Of a stretch of 64,000 nt of DNA, positions 1 through 8,585 are shown one piece after another. The notes below the pieces were generated by a model. That model was given only the letters and a program-made list of their open reading frames with translations, was not told where the DNA came from and ran no database searches. Within the stretch, counting starts at the first letter, position 1, and each line of letters starts with the position of its first letter. Origin of the DNA: a bacterium (GTDB lineage Bacteria; Electryoneota; RPQS01); the NCBI GenBank assembly GCA_016703065.1, contig JADJCU010000005.1:124001-188000 (forward strand). The letters run 5' to 3'. The translations under genes and the position numbers were made by a program.

Positions 1-13
1 ATCAGACTGCAAA

Positions 14-616
14 CTATTTCAACAGAACCATTTTCTTCTGATCGGTGAATACTCCAGCCCGCAGCTGATAGAGGTAGACACCTGAGGGCAGGTCGCGGCC
101 GCTGAACAGCACGCTGTACTTGCCGCGGGCGTATGTGCTCAAAGGCGTGGCCACGACTTGGCCAAGGATGTCAAAGACTGTCAACTGCGCCGGACCGTCC
201 TCTGCCAGTTCAACCTCGATAGTTGTTTCGGGATTGAACGGGTTGGGGAAGTTCTGATGGAGCTTGTAATCCGCAACCACGGCGGCGTCATAGGCCGGGC
301 GCGCGGAGACGGTCCCGAGCTGCTCCCGCGAGCCGTCCCTCAGGACAGCGGTTAGAGTGTAGCTATATAGGCGGTCGTGCTGAACTTCGCGATCGGTCCA
401 TGAGCAACTTGCTGAGCCTGCGTTCACGGGCATCTTCGCGGCGGTCAATCCGTTGCGCGCAATGTCGATGCGAGCAACTTGATCGGCAGCCAGCAACTCC
501 CATTGAACGAGCACCTGCCGTGTCTGGCCGGTCGCAGTCAATGAGGCGAGGGAGGCCGCACGTGCCGACACCGCCGCGCCCAGGCAAACCAAGAGAATGA
601 GTAGAGATCTTAACAT
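14..616 (-). CDS. secreted protein with C-terminal sorting domain
   Basis: A protein of about 200 residues with an N-terminal signal peptide (MLRSLLILLVCLGAAVSARA). I chose the ATG at 616 because the signal peptide begins there and a GGAG box lies 6 bases upstream; a longer reading frame to 697 adds a non-signal N-terminus. The middle part, residues about 25-110, resembles a fibronectin-III-like strand domain (VQWELLAADQVARIDIAR). Residues about 120-200 are the FlgD-like/type IX sorting domain: NFPNPFNPET, a DILGQVV strand, a LPSGVYLYQL strand and the terminal KKMVLLK. By family knowledge such domains direct export and surface attachment; the binding function of the rest is unknown. It stands alone, next to no secretion-machinery gene. 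Confidence 0.85.
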   Translation of the reverse strand: MLRSLLILLVCLGAAVSARAASLASLTATGQTRQVLVQWELLAADQVARIDIARNGLTAAKMPVNAGSASCSWTDREVQHDRLYSYTLTAVLRDGSREQLGTVSARPAYDAAVVADYKLHQNFPNPFNPETTIEVELAEDGPAQLTVFDILGQVVATPLSTYARGKYSVLFSGRDLPSGVYLYQLRAGVFTDQKKMVLLK

Positions 617-954
617 AAAACGCTCCGGAATCGGACCATGTGTCCCATAGGGAATTGACACTGGAAGATACCGGTCGGTTGGTGCAATTCCAATCAACTG
701 AACCGCAGACGTTGAAGATTAAGTTGAGGTTTTGGCGCTAGTTGGGCATACTAAGTATAGTATAACAGGGTCAGATGGGTCAGGAAAAAGAAACGGCTCG
801 TCCGAAAGGGAGAACGAGCCGTTCACGCGATTGCAGATCCCCGGGACCCGCAACCAACACAGAGTTAGGTTTGCGCTCTCAAAACTAACAGAATCCTCCG
901 GAAAGGCAAGCGCGAGGAATTGCTTATTGGGGTCAGGTTGGTTACTTTTGGACT
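617..954. other. intergenic region between divergent genes
   Basis: This stretch separates the minus-strand sorting-domain gene from the plus-strand phosphatase gene and should hold both promoters. I see no convincing gene. The clear structure is an inverted repeat at 792-823, listed separately. No confident -35/-10 pair could be fixed by eye. Confidence 0.5.
792..823 (-). terminator. orphan hairpin, terminator-like on the minus strand
   Basis: Perfect 10-base arms (aacggctcgt / acgagccgtt) enclose a 12-base loop. On the minus strand the stem is followed by a T-rich tract (tctttttcc), the pattern of an intrinsic terminator. No minus-strand gene ends here: the gene to the right is on the plus strand. 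It may be left over from a rearrangement or may stop antisense transcription. Confidence 0.5.
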
Positions 955-3546
955 ATGGCAGGACATTTCCAACATGTACGCGAGTCGGCGGTAGCAGACA
1001 AGGAAGGCGGACTTAACTCGTTCAGGCGGGCCATGGCCGGTCTTGCGGGCTTGCTGTTGCTGATGTTGGTCACGGCCTTCGCTGTGCATGAACAATCCGC
1101 ATTGACTCGTCTCAAAACGTCGGGAACGCTGCAAAGCGAACACGAATGGCGGGTAACTGAAGCCGGGGACTCGGTGCGGGTTGCCACGCGGATTGACTCA
1201 GTCGATTTCTACCCGTGGCCTGTCCCCTCGGTCGGCGATACAGTGATCCGGATCGGCGGGCAGCCGCTGACGCCGACGTATTGGCGGGAGGTGTTCAACC
1301 GTGTAATGCCTCCGGACACTGAGATTGCGGTGACTTACAGTGGCGCGACGGGGCTGCTTCAAACAACGCTGCATTTTGTGCCCGAGCCAACGCGCACGTT
1401 TGGATTGATCGTTTTGATCGACGTTCTGCGGTTCTTGGTAGCAATCGGGTTTCTTGGTGTCGGCTTGTGGGCATTTTTCGCTCAGCCAAACTCCAGCCAG
1501 GTACGGGTGTTTGCATGGTTCTGTTTTGGCATGACGGCCGCGATGCTGGCGGGCGTGAACGTGGCCGCCGACCGCTACTCGAGTTTTGTAATACCATACA
1601 AACAACAGATTGAAGGGGCTTTAGGAACATTCGCCTTGGGCATCGGCACGCTCTGGCTACACTTACAGCTGGTGTTTCCGCGTCAACTCGGGTTCTTGTC
1701 GCGCCACGGGCGCTGGCTATATCCGGCGATCTATGTTCCGTGGCTGCTCCTGATTGTGCTAAGCGCGATGGCCGCGTTGGACGCCAACAGTGGCGTGAAT
1801 CGCTGGGCGAACGTCATCGTTATCCTGCAGGCCCTTTTGTTGCTCATCGGTTTCGTGATTCTCGGCTGGCGGTTCGTGAAGGCCACCGACCGGCTAGAGA
1901 AGCGGCAACTTCGTTTAGTTCTCTGGGGAACGGGCGTTGGGATCGGGGGCTTCATCGCTCTCATTGTTTTGACGAATCTCATTCGCGGGTGGTTCACAGA
2001 AGACCCGATGCGGTTGATGCTTGTGATCATCGCGGGCTTCACGCTGCTGCTGTTGACGCCGATCACGTTCGCGTACGCATTTACGCTTTACCGGCTGCTC
2101 GAAGTGCAAGGCAAGCTGAAACGCGGGACCCGCTACTTGATTGCCGCGGTGCTGGCATTTGGCGGCCTGTTTGTGGTCATGTACTTCGTCGGCAATTATA
2201 CATTGTTCGGCAGCGGTGCGGCAGGCAATCCGTGGGCTATGGTGCTGGTGATGCTGTTCGCGGTGGCAATGGGACGGGTCTCGCACAGGTTGACGAAGAT
2301 TCTCGAGAAACGGTTTTATCCCGAGCGGCAACAGTTGCGGTCAAATCTGGAGTCGGCGATTGAACGCTCGTCATCATTTGGAGACTGTGATCAGTTTTGG
2401 GCTGAACTTTCGGAGAACTTGCGTCGGACGTTAAATGTTGAGACCGTAAATCCTGTGTTGGCGACAGCCAATGAGCTTGGCTTCGCGATGCACAATCGCG
2501 GTGTGACTCCGTTCTTGCAGAGCAGCGAGCTGGTTATGCGGTTGTCACGTGAGCGCAAACCGATTCTGGTTGATGAGCTTCTGGCCACCGGGCGGGGACT
2601 GCTAACCGCAGAAGAAGAACACTGGCTATCGGCAAACAACGTGGCGTTAGTCCTGCCGTTGATGACACAGCGCAGCATGATGGGCTTTCTTGCGCTTGGC
2701 TTCAAGACTGAGGAAGAAGACTACGCACCGGAAGAAATCAGTGTCTTGACGACGCTGGCTCCGCAGGTTGCAATGGCGAGCGAGAATTTACGATTACTGG
2801 AAGAGAACGTCGAAAAACGACGGCTTGAAGAGCAGATGCAGATGGCGCGCCGGATACAGGAAGGTTTCCTGCCGAGCGTGCTGCCCGTCACCCCAGGGTT
2901 GGAACTTGCGACCCACAATCGGTTTTCCCTTGACGTGGCAGGCGATTATTTTGACGTAATTCCTTTGAGTGACGGGGAGACATTGGTGGCCATCGCAGAT
3001 GTCTCGGGGAAAGGCGCGGGAGCGGCGTTGTTGATGGCGAATCTGCAGGCATCTCTGCGAATGGCGATGGAAGTCGGTGTGCCGCTGACACGTTCAGTGG
3101 CACAGGTCAATAACCTGATTTTCCGGAACACTCCCCCTGAACAGTACATCACATTCGTTGCAGTGATGTTTGATCCGCGCACGTCGCGATTGCGCTATGT
3201 CAATGCGGGACACAATCCGCCGCTGGTGATACGAATGAACGGTGCGGCAGAGGAAATTCCCCCAACCGGTTTGATATTGGGAGCGATACCCAATGTTTCG
3301 TACGACGAAGGCGTTATCGAATTGCGGCAGGGCGATCTGGTGGTTTTGTACACGGACGGCGTAAGCGAAGCGATGAATGACGCGGAGGAAGAGTACGGCG
3401 AGGGACGCATTGTCAACCTATCGGTCAAACTTCGCGCGGAGATTCCACAGCGGATTGTCGAAGAATTAGAGCGCGACGTAGAGCGGTTCTGCGGTCGCGT
3501 GCCAATGGAAGACGACTCAACCCTTGTGGTCTTGAAACGCCTGTAG
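955..3546 (+). CDS. membrane-bound SpoIIE/PPM-type serine phosphatase with GAF domain
   Basis: 863 residues. Residues about 27-45 form a first membrane helix, and 60-145 a PDZ-like extracytoplasmic segment (GDTVIRIGGQPL). A block of about eight hydrophobic helices follows (150-450), then a GAF-like region (470-620), a short coiled linker (EENVEKRRLEEQMQMARRIQ) and a SpoIIE/PP2C phosphatase domain (640-863). The metal-binding motifs are visible: AGDYFDV, IADVSGKGAGAALLM, VNAGHNPPL, LYTDGVSEAMN and EDDSTLVVL. Such enzymes dephosphorylate anti-sigma-factor antagonists or second-messenger partners in a signal cascade; the partner is not in this window. The start is uncertain: no clear ribosome site precedes 955, and the ATG at 1033, directly before the first helix, is an alternative. 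A hairpin at 3571 follows the gene. Confidence 0.9.
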   Translation: MAGHFQHVRESAVADKEGGLNSFRRAMAGLAGLLLLMLVTAFAVHEQSALTRLKTSGTLQSEHEWRVTEAGDSVRVATRIDSVDFYPWPVPSVGDTVIRIGGQPLTPTYWREVFNRVMPPDTEIAVTYSGATGLLQTTLHFVPEPTRTFGLIVLIDVLRFLVAIGFLGVGLWAFFAQPNSSQVRVFAWFCFGMTAAMLAGVNVAADRYSSFVIPYKQQIEGALGTFALGIGTLWLHLQLVFPRQLGFLSRHGRWLYPAIYVPWLLLIVLSAMAALDANSGVNRWANVIVILQALLLLIGFVILGWRFVKATDRLEKRQLRLVLWGTGVGIGGFIALIVLTNLIRGWFTEDPMRLMLVIIAGFTLLLLTPITFAYAFTLYRLLEVQGKLKRGTRYLIAAVLAFGGLFVVMYFVGNYTLFGSGAAGNPWAMVLVMLFAVAMGRVSHRLTKILEKRFYPERQQLRSNLESAIERSSSFGDCDQFWAELSENLRRTLNVETVNPVLATANELGFAMHNRGVTPFLQSSELVMRLSRERKPILVDELLATGRGLLTAEEEHWLSANNVALVLPLMTQRSMMGFLALGFKTEEEDYAPEEISVLTTLAPQVAMASENLRLLEENVEKRRLEEQMQMARRIQEGFLPSVLPVTPGLELATHNRFSLDVAGDYFDVIPLSDGETLVAIADVSGKGAGAALLMANLQASLRMAMEVGVPLTRSVAQVNNLIFRNTPPEQYITFVAVMFDPRTSRLRYVNAGHNPPLVIRMNGAAEEIPPTGLILGAIPNVSYDEGVIELRQGDLVVLYTDGVSEAMNDAEEEYGEGRIVNLSVKLRAEIPQRIVEELERDVERFCGRVPMEDDSTLVVLKRL

Positions 3547-3570
3547 ACGGCCCGCGGTTTGAAATTAGAG

Positions 3571-3594
3571 GCGGGCAGCCAACAGGCTGCCCGC
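3571..3594 (+). terminator. hairpin after the phosphatase gene
   Basis: Perfect 10-base arms gcgggcagcc / ggctgcccgc with loop aaca. The following tract is only modestly T-rich. It sits between the convergent phosphatase gene and the chemoreceptor remnant and may serve both. Confidence 0.6.
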
Positions 3595-3628
3595 TTCACG
3601 TGTATTGAATTGAGGCGATGAACTTAGT

Positions 3629-4268
3629 TCATTTCCAGCGCGCGCCATTCACAGCAAGGATCAGGGCTTCGACGTTCTCTGTGAGTTCGTCGGCCTGGTG
3701 GTTCATCTGTTCGGACGCAGACGCTGACTCTTCGGCTGCGGCGGCATTCTGTTGCGTTACTCTCTCCAACTGATGTACTGCGGAGTTGATTTGCTGAATG
3801 CCTTGCGCCTGTTCATCAGATGCCGCTGAAATTGCGGACACGACACCGGTCGCGCGATCGGACCAAAGTGCGACGAGTTTTGCAGAACCGTCGAAGACCG
3901 GCGCGGTGAATCCGACTGTGAGGCCGTAATCTCCCGGATAGACGCAGCGAACGAGTTCGTCAACATGGACATCCTCGATGAACGTGCCTGTTGTTTTCGG
4001 ATCGTCAGGCACCGAAAACGGCATTGAGCTTGTGAAGTTCCCGTGCACGCAGGCTTAGAACCAACGTGCGTTGGCGAGATTCACCTGGTACGGGAATTTT
4101 GTCGGCGAGATTAGCGCTTTCATTTTCTACAATGCGACTTGCCCCATGCACAAGGCTCTACAGGGCGACAAACCCGATCAGACTGAAAACGAGCATTGGG
4201 ATCGTTCCAAACACGAGACAGAGAATAACAGTGCGTGTGGCGAGCGATAGGGAGTTAAGTAGTTTCAT
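3629..4268 (-). pseudogene. decayed methyl-accepting chemotaxis protein
   Basis: Reading leftwards from an ATG at 4268 gives a short N-terminus with one membrane helix (LATRTVILCLVFGTIPMLVF) that meets an in-frame TAG after 36 codons. After a further frame change the sequence resumes near 4048 as a Cache-like sensor piece (GLTVGFTAPVFDGSAKLVALWSDR). It then jumps directly into the tail of a receptor signalling domain (SDEQAQGIQQINSAVHQLERV, QQNAAAAEESASASEQM). The second membrane helix, the HAMP region and most of the coiled-coil hairpin are missing. A stop, a frameshift and a large internal deletion make this a clear fossil of a receptor related to, but not identical with, the intact one at 4400-6082. 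Confidence 0.8.
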
Positions 4269-4353
4269 TGTTCCAGTCAAGAAACTGCGTAATTCTGATG
4301 TTATCCGTGGCGTTTATGGGAATTTCGCGACGCCGTTTCCTAAGTAATACAAA

Positions 4354-4380
4354 CAGGGGGGCCGATCTCGACCCCCTTGT
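4354..4380 (-). terminator. terminator of the heme-motif chemoreceptor gene
   Basis: On the minus strand, just after the stop of the receptor gene, a G-rich/C-rich hairpin (ggggg ... ccccc, loop around gaga) is followed by tgtttgtatt. Position and T-rich tail fit an intrinsic terminator. Confidence 0.65.
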
Positions 4381-4399
4381 CAAATGCTTCTGAGCGCGT

Positions 4400-6082
4400 T
4401 TAGAAGTTGCTTATGTCGTCGTCAAGCGGGAAGCTGTTCTCCGCCGCAGACTTTGTATAGGTCGGTGGCGGTGGACTGTATGACCTGGGCGCGCTTGACC
4501 GATTCGGCATAGGCCGGCGCGTCGGCGTTCGCTGCGACATCTGGGTCCCTGCTTGACCCTGAACCAGTGTGTTTAGCTGGCTCACGATTTCCTGCATAGA
4601 CATTGATTGGCTATGCAACTCTTCGGATGCGGCGGCGCTCTCTTCTGCGGCGGCGGCGTTGCTTTGGGTTACCTTGTCCATCTGCGTGATTGCTGCGTTC
4701 ACCTGTGAAATGCCTTGCGCCTGCTCACTTGAAGCGGCCGCGATTTCACGAATGAGATGCTGCGCCTTTGTAACTGTAGTTGTAACCTGTCCGAGCGACG
4801 ACGTAACTTCGCCGACGGCAATGCCGCCTTCGTTCACGCGCTGAAGCGTCTCTTCAATCAGTTGATTGGTTTCCTTGGCGGCCTCAGCGGAGCGCATGGC
4901 AAGGTTTCGGACCTCTTCAGCGACGACGGCGAAGCCCTTTCCGGCTTCTCCGGCGCGGGCGGCTTCGACGGCGGCATTGAGCGCAAGCAAGTTAGTTTGG
5001 AAGGCGATTTCGTCAATCGTCTTCACGATCTTGGATGTGCGCGCCGAGGCATCCTGAATGGTGGTCATGGTATTGGCCATTCGGTCGGAGCTGCGCGAGA
5101 CGGAACCGACGGATGTGACGGTTTCTTCCATCAGTTTGGCCGCAGCCTGAGAGTTGTCGGCATTCTGGTTGGTCATGGCCGACATCTCTTCGAGGCTTGC
5201 GCTGATTTCCTCAATCGAGGACGCTTGTGAGCTTGCGCCTTGTGATAAGCCCTGGCTCGCAGACGAGACTTCGCTGGCGGCGGCAGAAAGCTGATCGGCA
5301 CCGCTTCCCAGACCTTCTACAACTCGGCCGACCGGGCGGTTGATCATGATTTGCACAAAGAAGAACAGGGCAACAGCCATAAGCGAGAGCCCGAGGAAGA
5401 TCACACCGGCTGCGCTCCACACGGCCGAAGCCGTTGCGGCATCCGCCTTGGCAAGCGGTTGAATAACCTCGAAGGCGCCGTGAATCTCACCAACTTGCCA
5501 GTTTTCCATCCGCGCCCCCGTGGGGTCAAGGCCCTTGTCATTCCCCCAGAGCGCGACAGACGTTGCCGGATCGCCGTGGCATATCATGCAATTCTTGGAC
5601 AAGCGGATTGGCTGGAAATACCGGATCGAGTTGATGCTCGCATCATGCACATAGTATTCAGGATCGCCTGTGGCCTCAAGATGACGCAGTGCTTCAGCTT
5701 CGACTTGATCAGGCTGGTTCTCCGGGTTTCTGGGTTGGAACTTCGGCGTCCTAAATGTGAAACCACCCTTTGCCGCACTTGCCTTGCCGGTCTCCCATGC
5801 CGTATAGACAGGCACGGTGTGCAGCACACGATCGATGTCGTTTTGCTCCGCAAACGCGCGAACCTGTTCAACCGTATAGACACCTTTATCCCACGACTCT
5901 TCCATCTGCGTACGCACGTCGCCGACTGCGGTCACAACGGCGCGAGATTTGTCGACAAATGTCTGTTCGGCCTTGTGATGCTGGTCGCGCTGATAAAGAC
6001 CCAGAAGAATCAGGCACAACGCCAACGGGAGCACAATGCCAATTCCAATGATTTTAGTGCGAAGGGCCATTCTCGATAGCAC
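4400..6082 (-). CDS. methyl-accepting chemotaxis protein with DUF3365 heme-motif sensor
   Basis: 560 residues from a GTG at 6082, chosen because GGAGGAG lies 6 bases upstream; ATG at 6070 is the alternative. A membrane helix (residues about 10-30) is followed by a periplasmic DUF3365/Tll0287-like sensor (about 35-210). The sensor carries a CxxCH motif (NCMICHGDP, C165-C168-H169), the signature for covalent heme c, and the family motif PRNPENQPD. A second helix lies near 220-245. The cytoplasmic signalling hairpin contains the near-invariant receptor tip (DEIAFQTNLLALNAAVEAAR), which contacts CheA and CheW. Methylation-type Ala/Glu/Gln heptads flank the tip. I infer a redox- or gas-sensing chemoreceptor. 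CheW is encoded 0.9 kb upstream on the same strand. The C-terminal 60 residues are Pro/Ser-rich and end without a CheR pentapeptide. Confidence 0.93.
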   Translation of the reverse strand: MLSRMALRTKIIGIGIVLPLALCLILLGLYQRDQHHKAEQTFVDKSRAVVTAVGDVRTQMEESWDKGVYTVEQVRAFAEQNDIDRVLHTVPVYTAWETGKASAAKGGFTFRTPKFQPRNPENQPDQVEAEALRHLEATGDPEYYVHDASINSIRYFQPIRLSKNCMICHGDPATSVALWGNDKGLDPTGARMENWQVGEIHGAFEVIQPLAKADAATASAVWSAAGVIFLGLSLMAVALFFFVQIMINRPVGRVVEGLGSGADQLSAAASEVSSASQGLSQGASSQASSIEEISASLEEMSAMTNQNADNSQAAAKLMEETVTSVGSVSRSSDRMANTMTTIQDASARTSKIVKTIDEIAFQTNLLALNAAVEAARAGEAGKGFAVVAEEVRNLAMRSAEAAKETNQLIEETLQRVNEGGIAVGEVTSSLGQVTTTVTKAQHLIREIAAASSEQAQGISQVNAAITQMDKVTQSNAAAAEESAAASEELHSQSMSMQEIVSQLNTLVQGQAGTQMSQRTPTRRPMPNRSSAPRSYSPPPPTYTKSAAENSFPLDDDISNF

Positions 6083-6426
6083 GTCGATCTCCTCCAAATT
6101 TGCTCACTCTAACTTGTCGTAACAAGCTCAAGGATGCATCGCAAGCATCCCACACTTGCTACTTTTTCTTCACATCGCGTCACCAATGAGCAATTCCAGT
6201 GCCGGAATAATATAGAGCGATTAGCAGCGGTAAAGCGCTTTGGCGGACAGAAGTAGTGGTATCTAACCACTGGCCTGAGGAAGAATTGAACAAGCTTCTG
6301 GCGGGGCTTGTTGGTCAAGGGAGTTGGGTTACGGTGTGTTACTTTGTTTTGGGACACGCACGTTTGATCATGGCAACGAACTCTGCGACGGCTGACGACG
6401 AACGTCGGCTTTGGCCGGACAGCGCT
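6083..6426. other. spacer between receptor gene and receptor remnant
   Basis: No gene is supported here. Reading frames are short and of random composition. The left edge carries the GGAGGAG ribosome site of the receptor gene. The stretch may be further decayed receptor sequence, but I cannot show that by eye. Confidence 0.4.
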
Positions 6427-6756
6427 TCAGCAACCGCAGCATGTTGTTAAGCGGCTAAGGCGTTCTCCGGTGTAGCCCTGCCTGTAAATGAAACGGCAGA
6501 ATATTCCTGGGCGATGCGAGTTATCGCCAAGCGGGAGACACACGGATCTTGGCAGCCTCCTGGAGAAATGCAATTGTAACTGTCCTCGTACCGGAGAACT
6601 GTGGTGCGTCGAGCGCGCCTTTTCGACGATGGCGTCTACCGATGTTCTCTTCTGCTGGGAGGCGTACGCGAGCAAGAGTGCGAACGTCAACATAGCAGGG
6701 AGAGCCACACCGAGTGCGATGATCTTGGTGCGGAGATACCACTGATTGAGAGACAT
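6427..6756 (-). pseudogene. N-terminal remnant of a second chemoreceptor
   Basis: From an ATG at 6756 the first 45 codons read MSLNQWYLRTKIIALGVALP, then a membrane helix and VDAIVEKAR. This matches the start of the intact receptor next door (MALRTKIIGIGIVLPLALC ... FVDKSR). After about residue 48 the frame no longer gives receptor-like sequence, and no sensor or signalling domain follows in any frame. This is a truncated, frameshifted duplicate of the 5' end of the heme-motif receptor gene, lying between that gene and cheW. Confidence 0.7.
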
Positions 6757-6988
6757 GAAAATCCCGTCCTTTGAGTACAGATATGTATACGAAGGGCGAT
6801 GACGGGTCTCGTGCCCGCAGACGAGATGCCATCGGGAAGCCGCCGGAAGTATCGCCGGCGACCATAGCAGGAACTCCGCACGATCGCTGTTAGGATTGAT
6901 ATGAAAGAGGAGCCTCTTCCGCAGAGTATCCGTCACGGACGGATCTAAGCTGGACTAGACTTCAAACTCAGCGGCGGCGTGCACGCCG

Positions 6989-7450
6989 TCACTCTCCGGG
7001 CGACAGGACTTCGTCGATATTCAGGAGAATATTCACACGGCCCTTGGCCTTGCCCATACCGAGAATAAACGAATTGTCCACCGAAGCGCTGATGATTGGA
7101 GCATCTTCGATCTCGGCGGAAGTAATATCCAGTACTTCTGATACCTTGTCGACTTGCAGGCCCATCAAATGGCCCGTCACGTCTACGACGATGATACAAG
7201 TTTCAGGAGTTTGTTCGGTACTGGTCATGTCGAATTTCAAACGGAGATCGATTACCGGGATGACCTTGCCGCGCAGGTTAATGACTCCGCGCACATGGGC
7301 CGGCATGCGGGGGACCTGCGTAATTTCCATCATGCCGATGATTTCCCGAACTTTCAGGATTTCGATGCCGTAGGCTTCGTTCGCCAGTTCAAAGGTTAGG
7401 TATTTCCCGGCCCGATGGTCAGTGTGGAAGTTGTGTTGGGGATTACTCAC
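6989..7450 (-). CDS. cheW: chemotaxis coupling protein CheW
   Basis: 153 residues, using a GTG at 7450 preceded by GAGGAAA; the upstream extension is not CheW-like. The CheW fold is evident: KYLTFELANEAYGIEILKV, REIIGMMEITQVPRMPAHV, RGVINLRGKVIPVIDLR, and the C-terminal strand FILGMGKAKGRVNILLNID. CheW is a cytoplasmic adaptor that joins the receptor tip to the kinase CheA. It lies upstream of the heme-motif receptor on the same strand, but about 0.9 kb of receptor debris separates them, so the old operon is probably split. No cheA, cheY, cheB or cheR is in the window. Confidence 0.95.
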   Translation of the reverse strand: MSNPQHNFHTDHRAGKYLTFELANEAYGIEILKVREIIGMMEITQVPRMPAHVRGVINLRGKVIPVIDLRLKFDMTSTEQTPETCIIVVDVTGHLMGLQVDKVSEVLDITSAEIEDAPIISASVDNSFILGMGKAKGRVNILLNIDEVLSPGE

Positions 7451-7707
7451 AGGGGTTTTCCTCGATAGACGTACTTTGGACGACTCGGGGGTGCAACCGA
7501 GCAAACGAAGTGCCGCACAGGAACTTGATTTGGGACTTGAAATTAAGCCTGAAGCGGCATGCGGAATCAAAGGCCATAAGTTCATTAGTACCAGACAAGT
7601 ACGGTGATCGATCTGGCAGACCGCGACTCTATTCCGGATTCGAGATTTCGAACAGCTTTCGGTTGGATCGGCTCGACTGTGCCGACACGTACGAGTGCTT
7701 AACAACG

Positions 7708-7738
7708 AAACCGGGCCAGCGAAAAGCCAGCCCGGTTT
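7708..7738 (-). terminator. terminator after the nitrilase gene
   Basis: Arms aaaccgggc / gcccggttt around a 13-base loop lie about 30 bases past the nitrilase stop on the minus strand, followed by cgttgtt. It probably ends the six-gene minus-strand operon that starts at 12415. Confidence 0.7.
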
Positions 7739-7766
7739 ATGTTGCTATGCCGTTTTCAAGTAGTTC

Positions 7767-8555
7767 TTACATTTCGTAGAACTCTACACGCCTCGTTCTG
7801 AACGTGTCATTGTAGGGGTTGATCGTCTTGTCATCGGCCTTCTTCGGATCGATCTCGACGGTCATGACATCTGTCGCGGCGATGGCACCGCTTGCCAGCA
7901 GTTCGCCTTGTGTTCCCATGATAACACTGCGGCCGGTGAAGGAGACTTTGCGGCCGTCGCGGTCCTCTTCGCCGATCCGGTTGGCCGTGGCAGCGAAAAC
8001 ATTGTTCTCGAAACAGCGGGTGACCATGGCGGCCTGGCAGAAGGGGAGTACGAGATTTGAAGGATGAGCGACGATTTGCGCTCCGCGCAGCGACAGAGTA
8101 CGCGTTACTTCAGGGAAACGCCAGTCGAAACAGATCATGATTCCAACACGCGCAATGCCGATATCGAAGACATCAAACGGGAGGTCGCCCGGATCGAACC
8201 GTTCAACTTCCTTATCAAACAAGTGCACTTTGCGATAGCGGCCGATAATCCCTTTGGGCCCCATGAAGACGGACGAGTTGTAGACTTTCTGGCCCTCGCG
8301 TTCGACAAGTCCAATGACGATGTAACAGTTGCGGTCACGACAGAGTTGGGCGAGCCACTTTGTAGTTGGTCCTGCGGGCAACTCCTCGGAGAGTTCAAGG
8401 CTCTCCTTCCGACCGCGCATTTCATACCCTGTTAGCGCGAGTTCGGGCATGACCCAGAGATCGGCCTGGCGATCCCCCATGAGTCGTTCAATTTGAATTT
8501 GATTACCTGTGATGTCTCCGAAGACGGGGTGTGTTTGCACGATGCCGAGAATCAT
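7767..8555 (-). CDS. carbon-nitrogen hydrolase (nitrilase superfamily)
   Basis: 262 residues, the usual length for a single-domain enzyme. The catalytic triad is visible: Glu38 in MPELALTGYE, Lys109 in YRKVHLFD and Cys142 in ICFDWRFPE. The C-terminal NRIGEEDRDG loop is also typical. Members hydrolyse amides or ureas (omega-amidase, N-carbamoyl hydrolase and others); the substrate cannot be fixed from sequence. It is the last gene of a minus-strand run, 30 bases after the small lipoprotein gene, and a terminator follows, so it is probably transcribed with the arsenosugar-like genes. Whether it takes part in that pathway is inference. Confidence 0.92.
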   Translation of the reverse strand: MILGIVQTHPVFGDITGNQIQIERLMGDRQADLWVMPELALTGYEMRGRKESLELSEELPAGPTTKWLAQLCRDRNCYIVIGLVEREGQKVYNSSVFMGPKGIIGRYRKVHLFDKEVERFDPGDLPFDVFDIGIARVGIMICFDWRFPEVTRTLSLRGAQIVAHPSNLVLPFCQAAMVTRCFENNVFAATANRIGEEDRDGRKVSFTGRSVIMGTQGELLASGAIAATDVMTVEIDPKKADDKTINPYNDTFRTRRVEFYEM

Positions 8556-8585
8556 ATACCGCGAATCCTAAGGCGTGTAGTTTGG

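Noticed and set aside
1740..2363. Long open frame on the plus strand inside the phosphatase gene
   Set aside because: It is a shadow of the phosphatase frame with arginine-rich, unstructured composition and no known motif.
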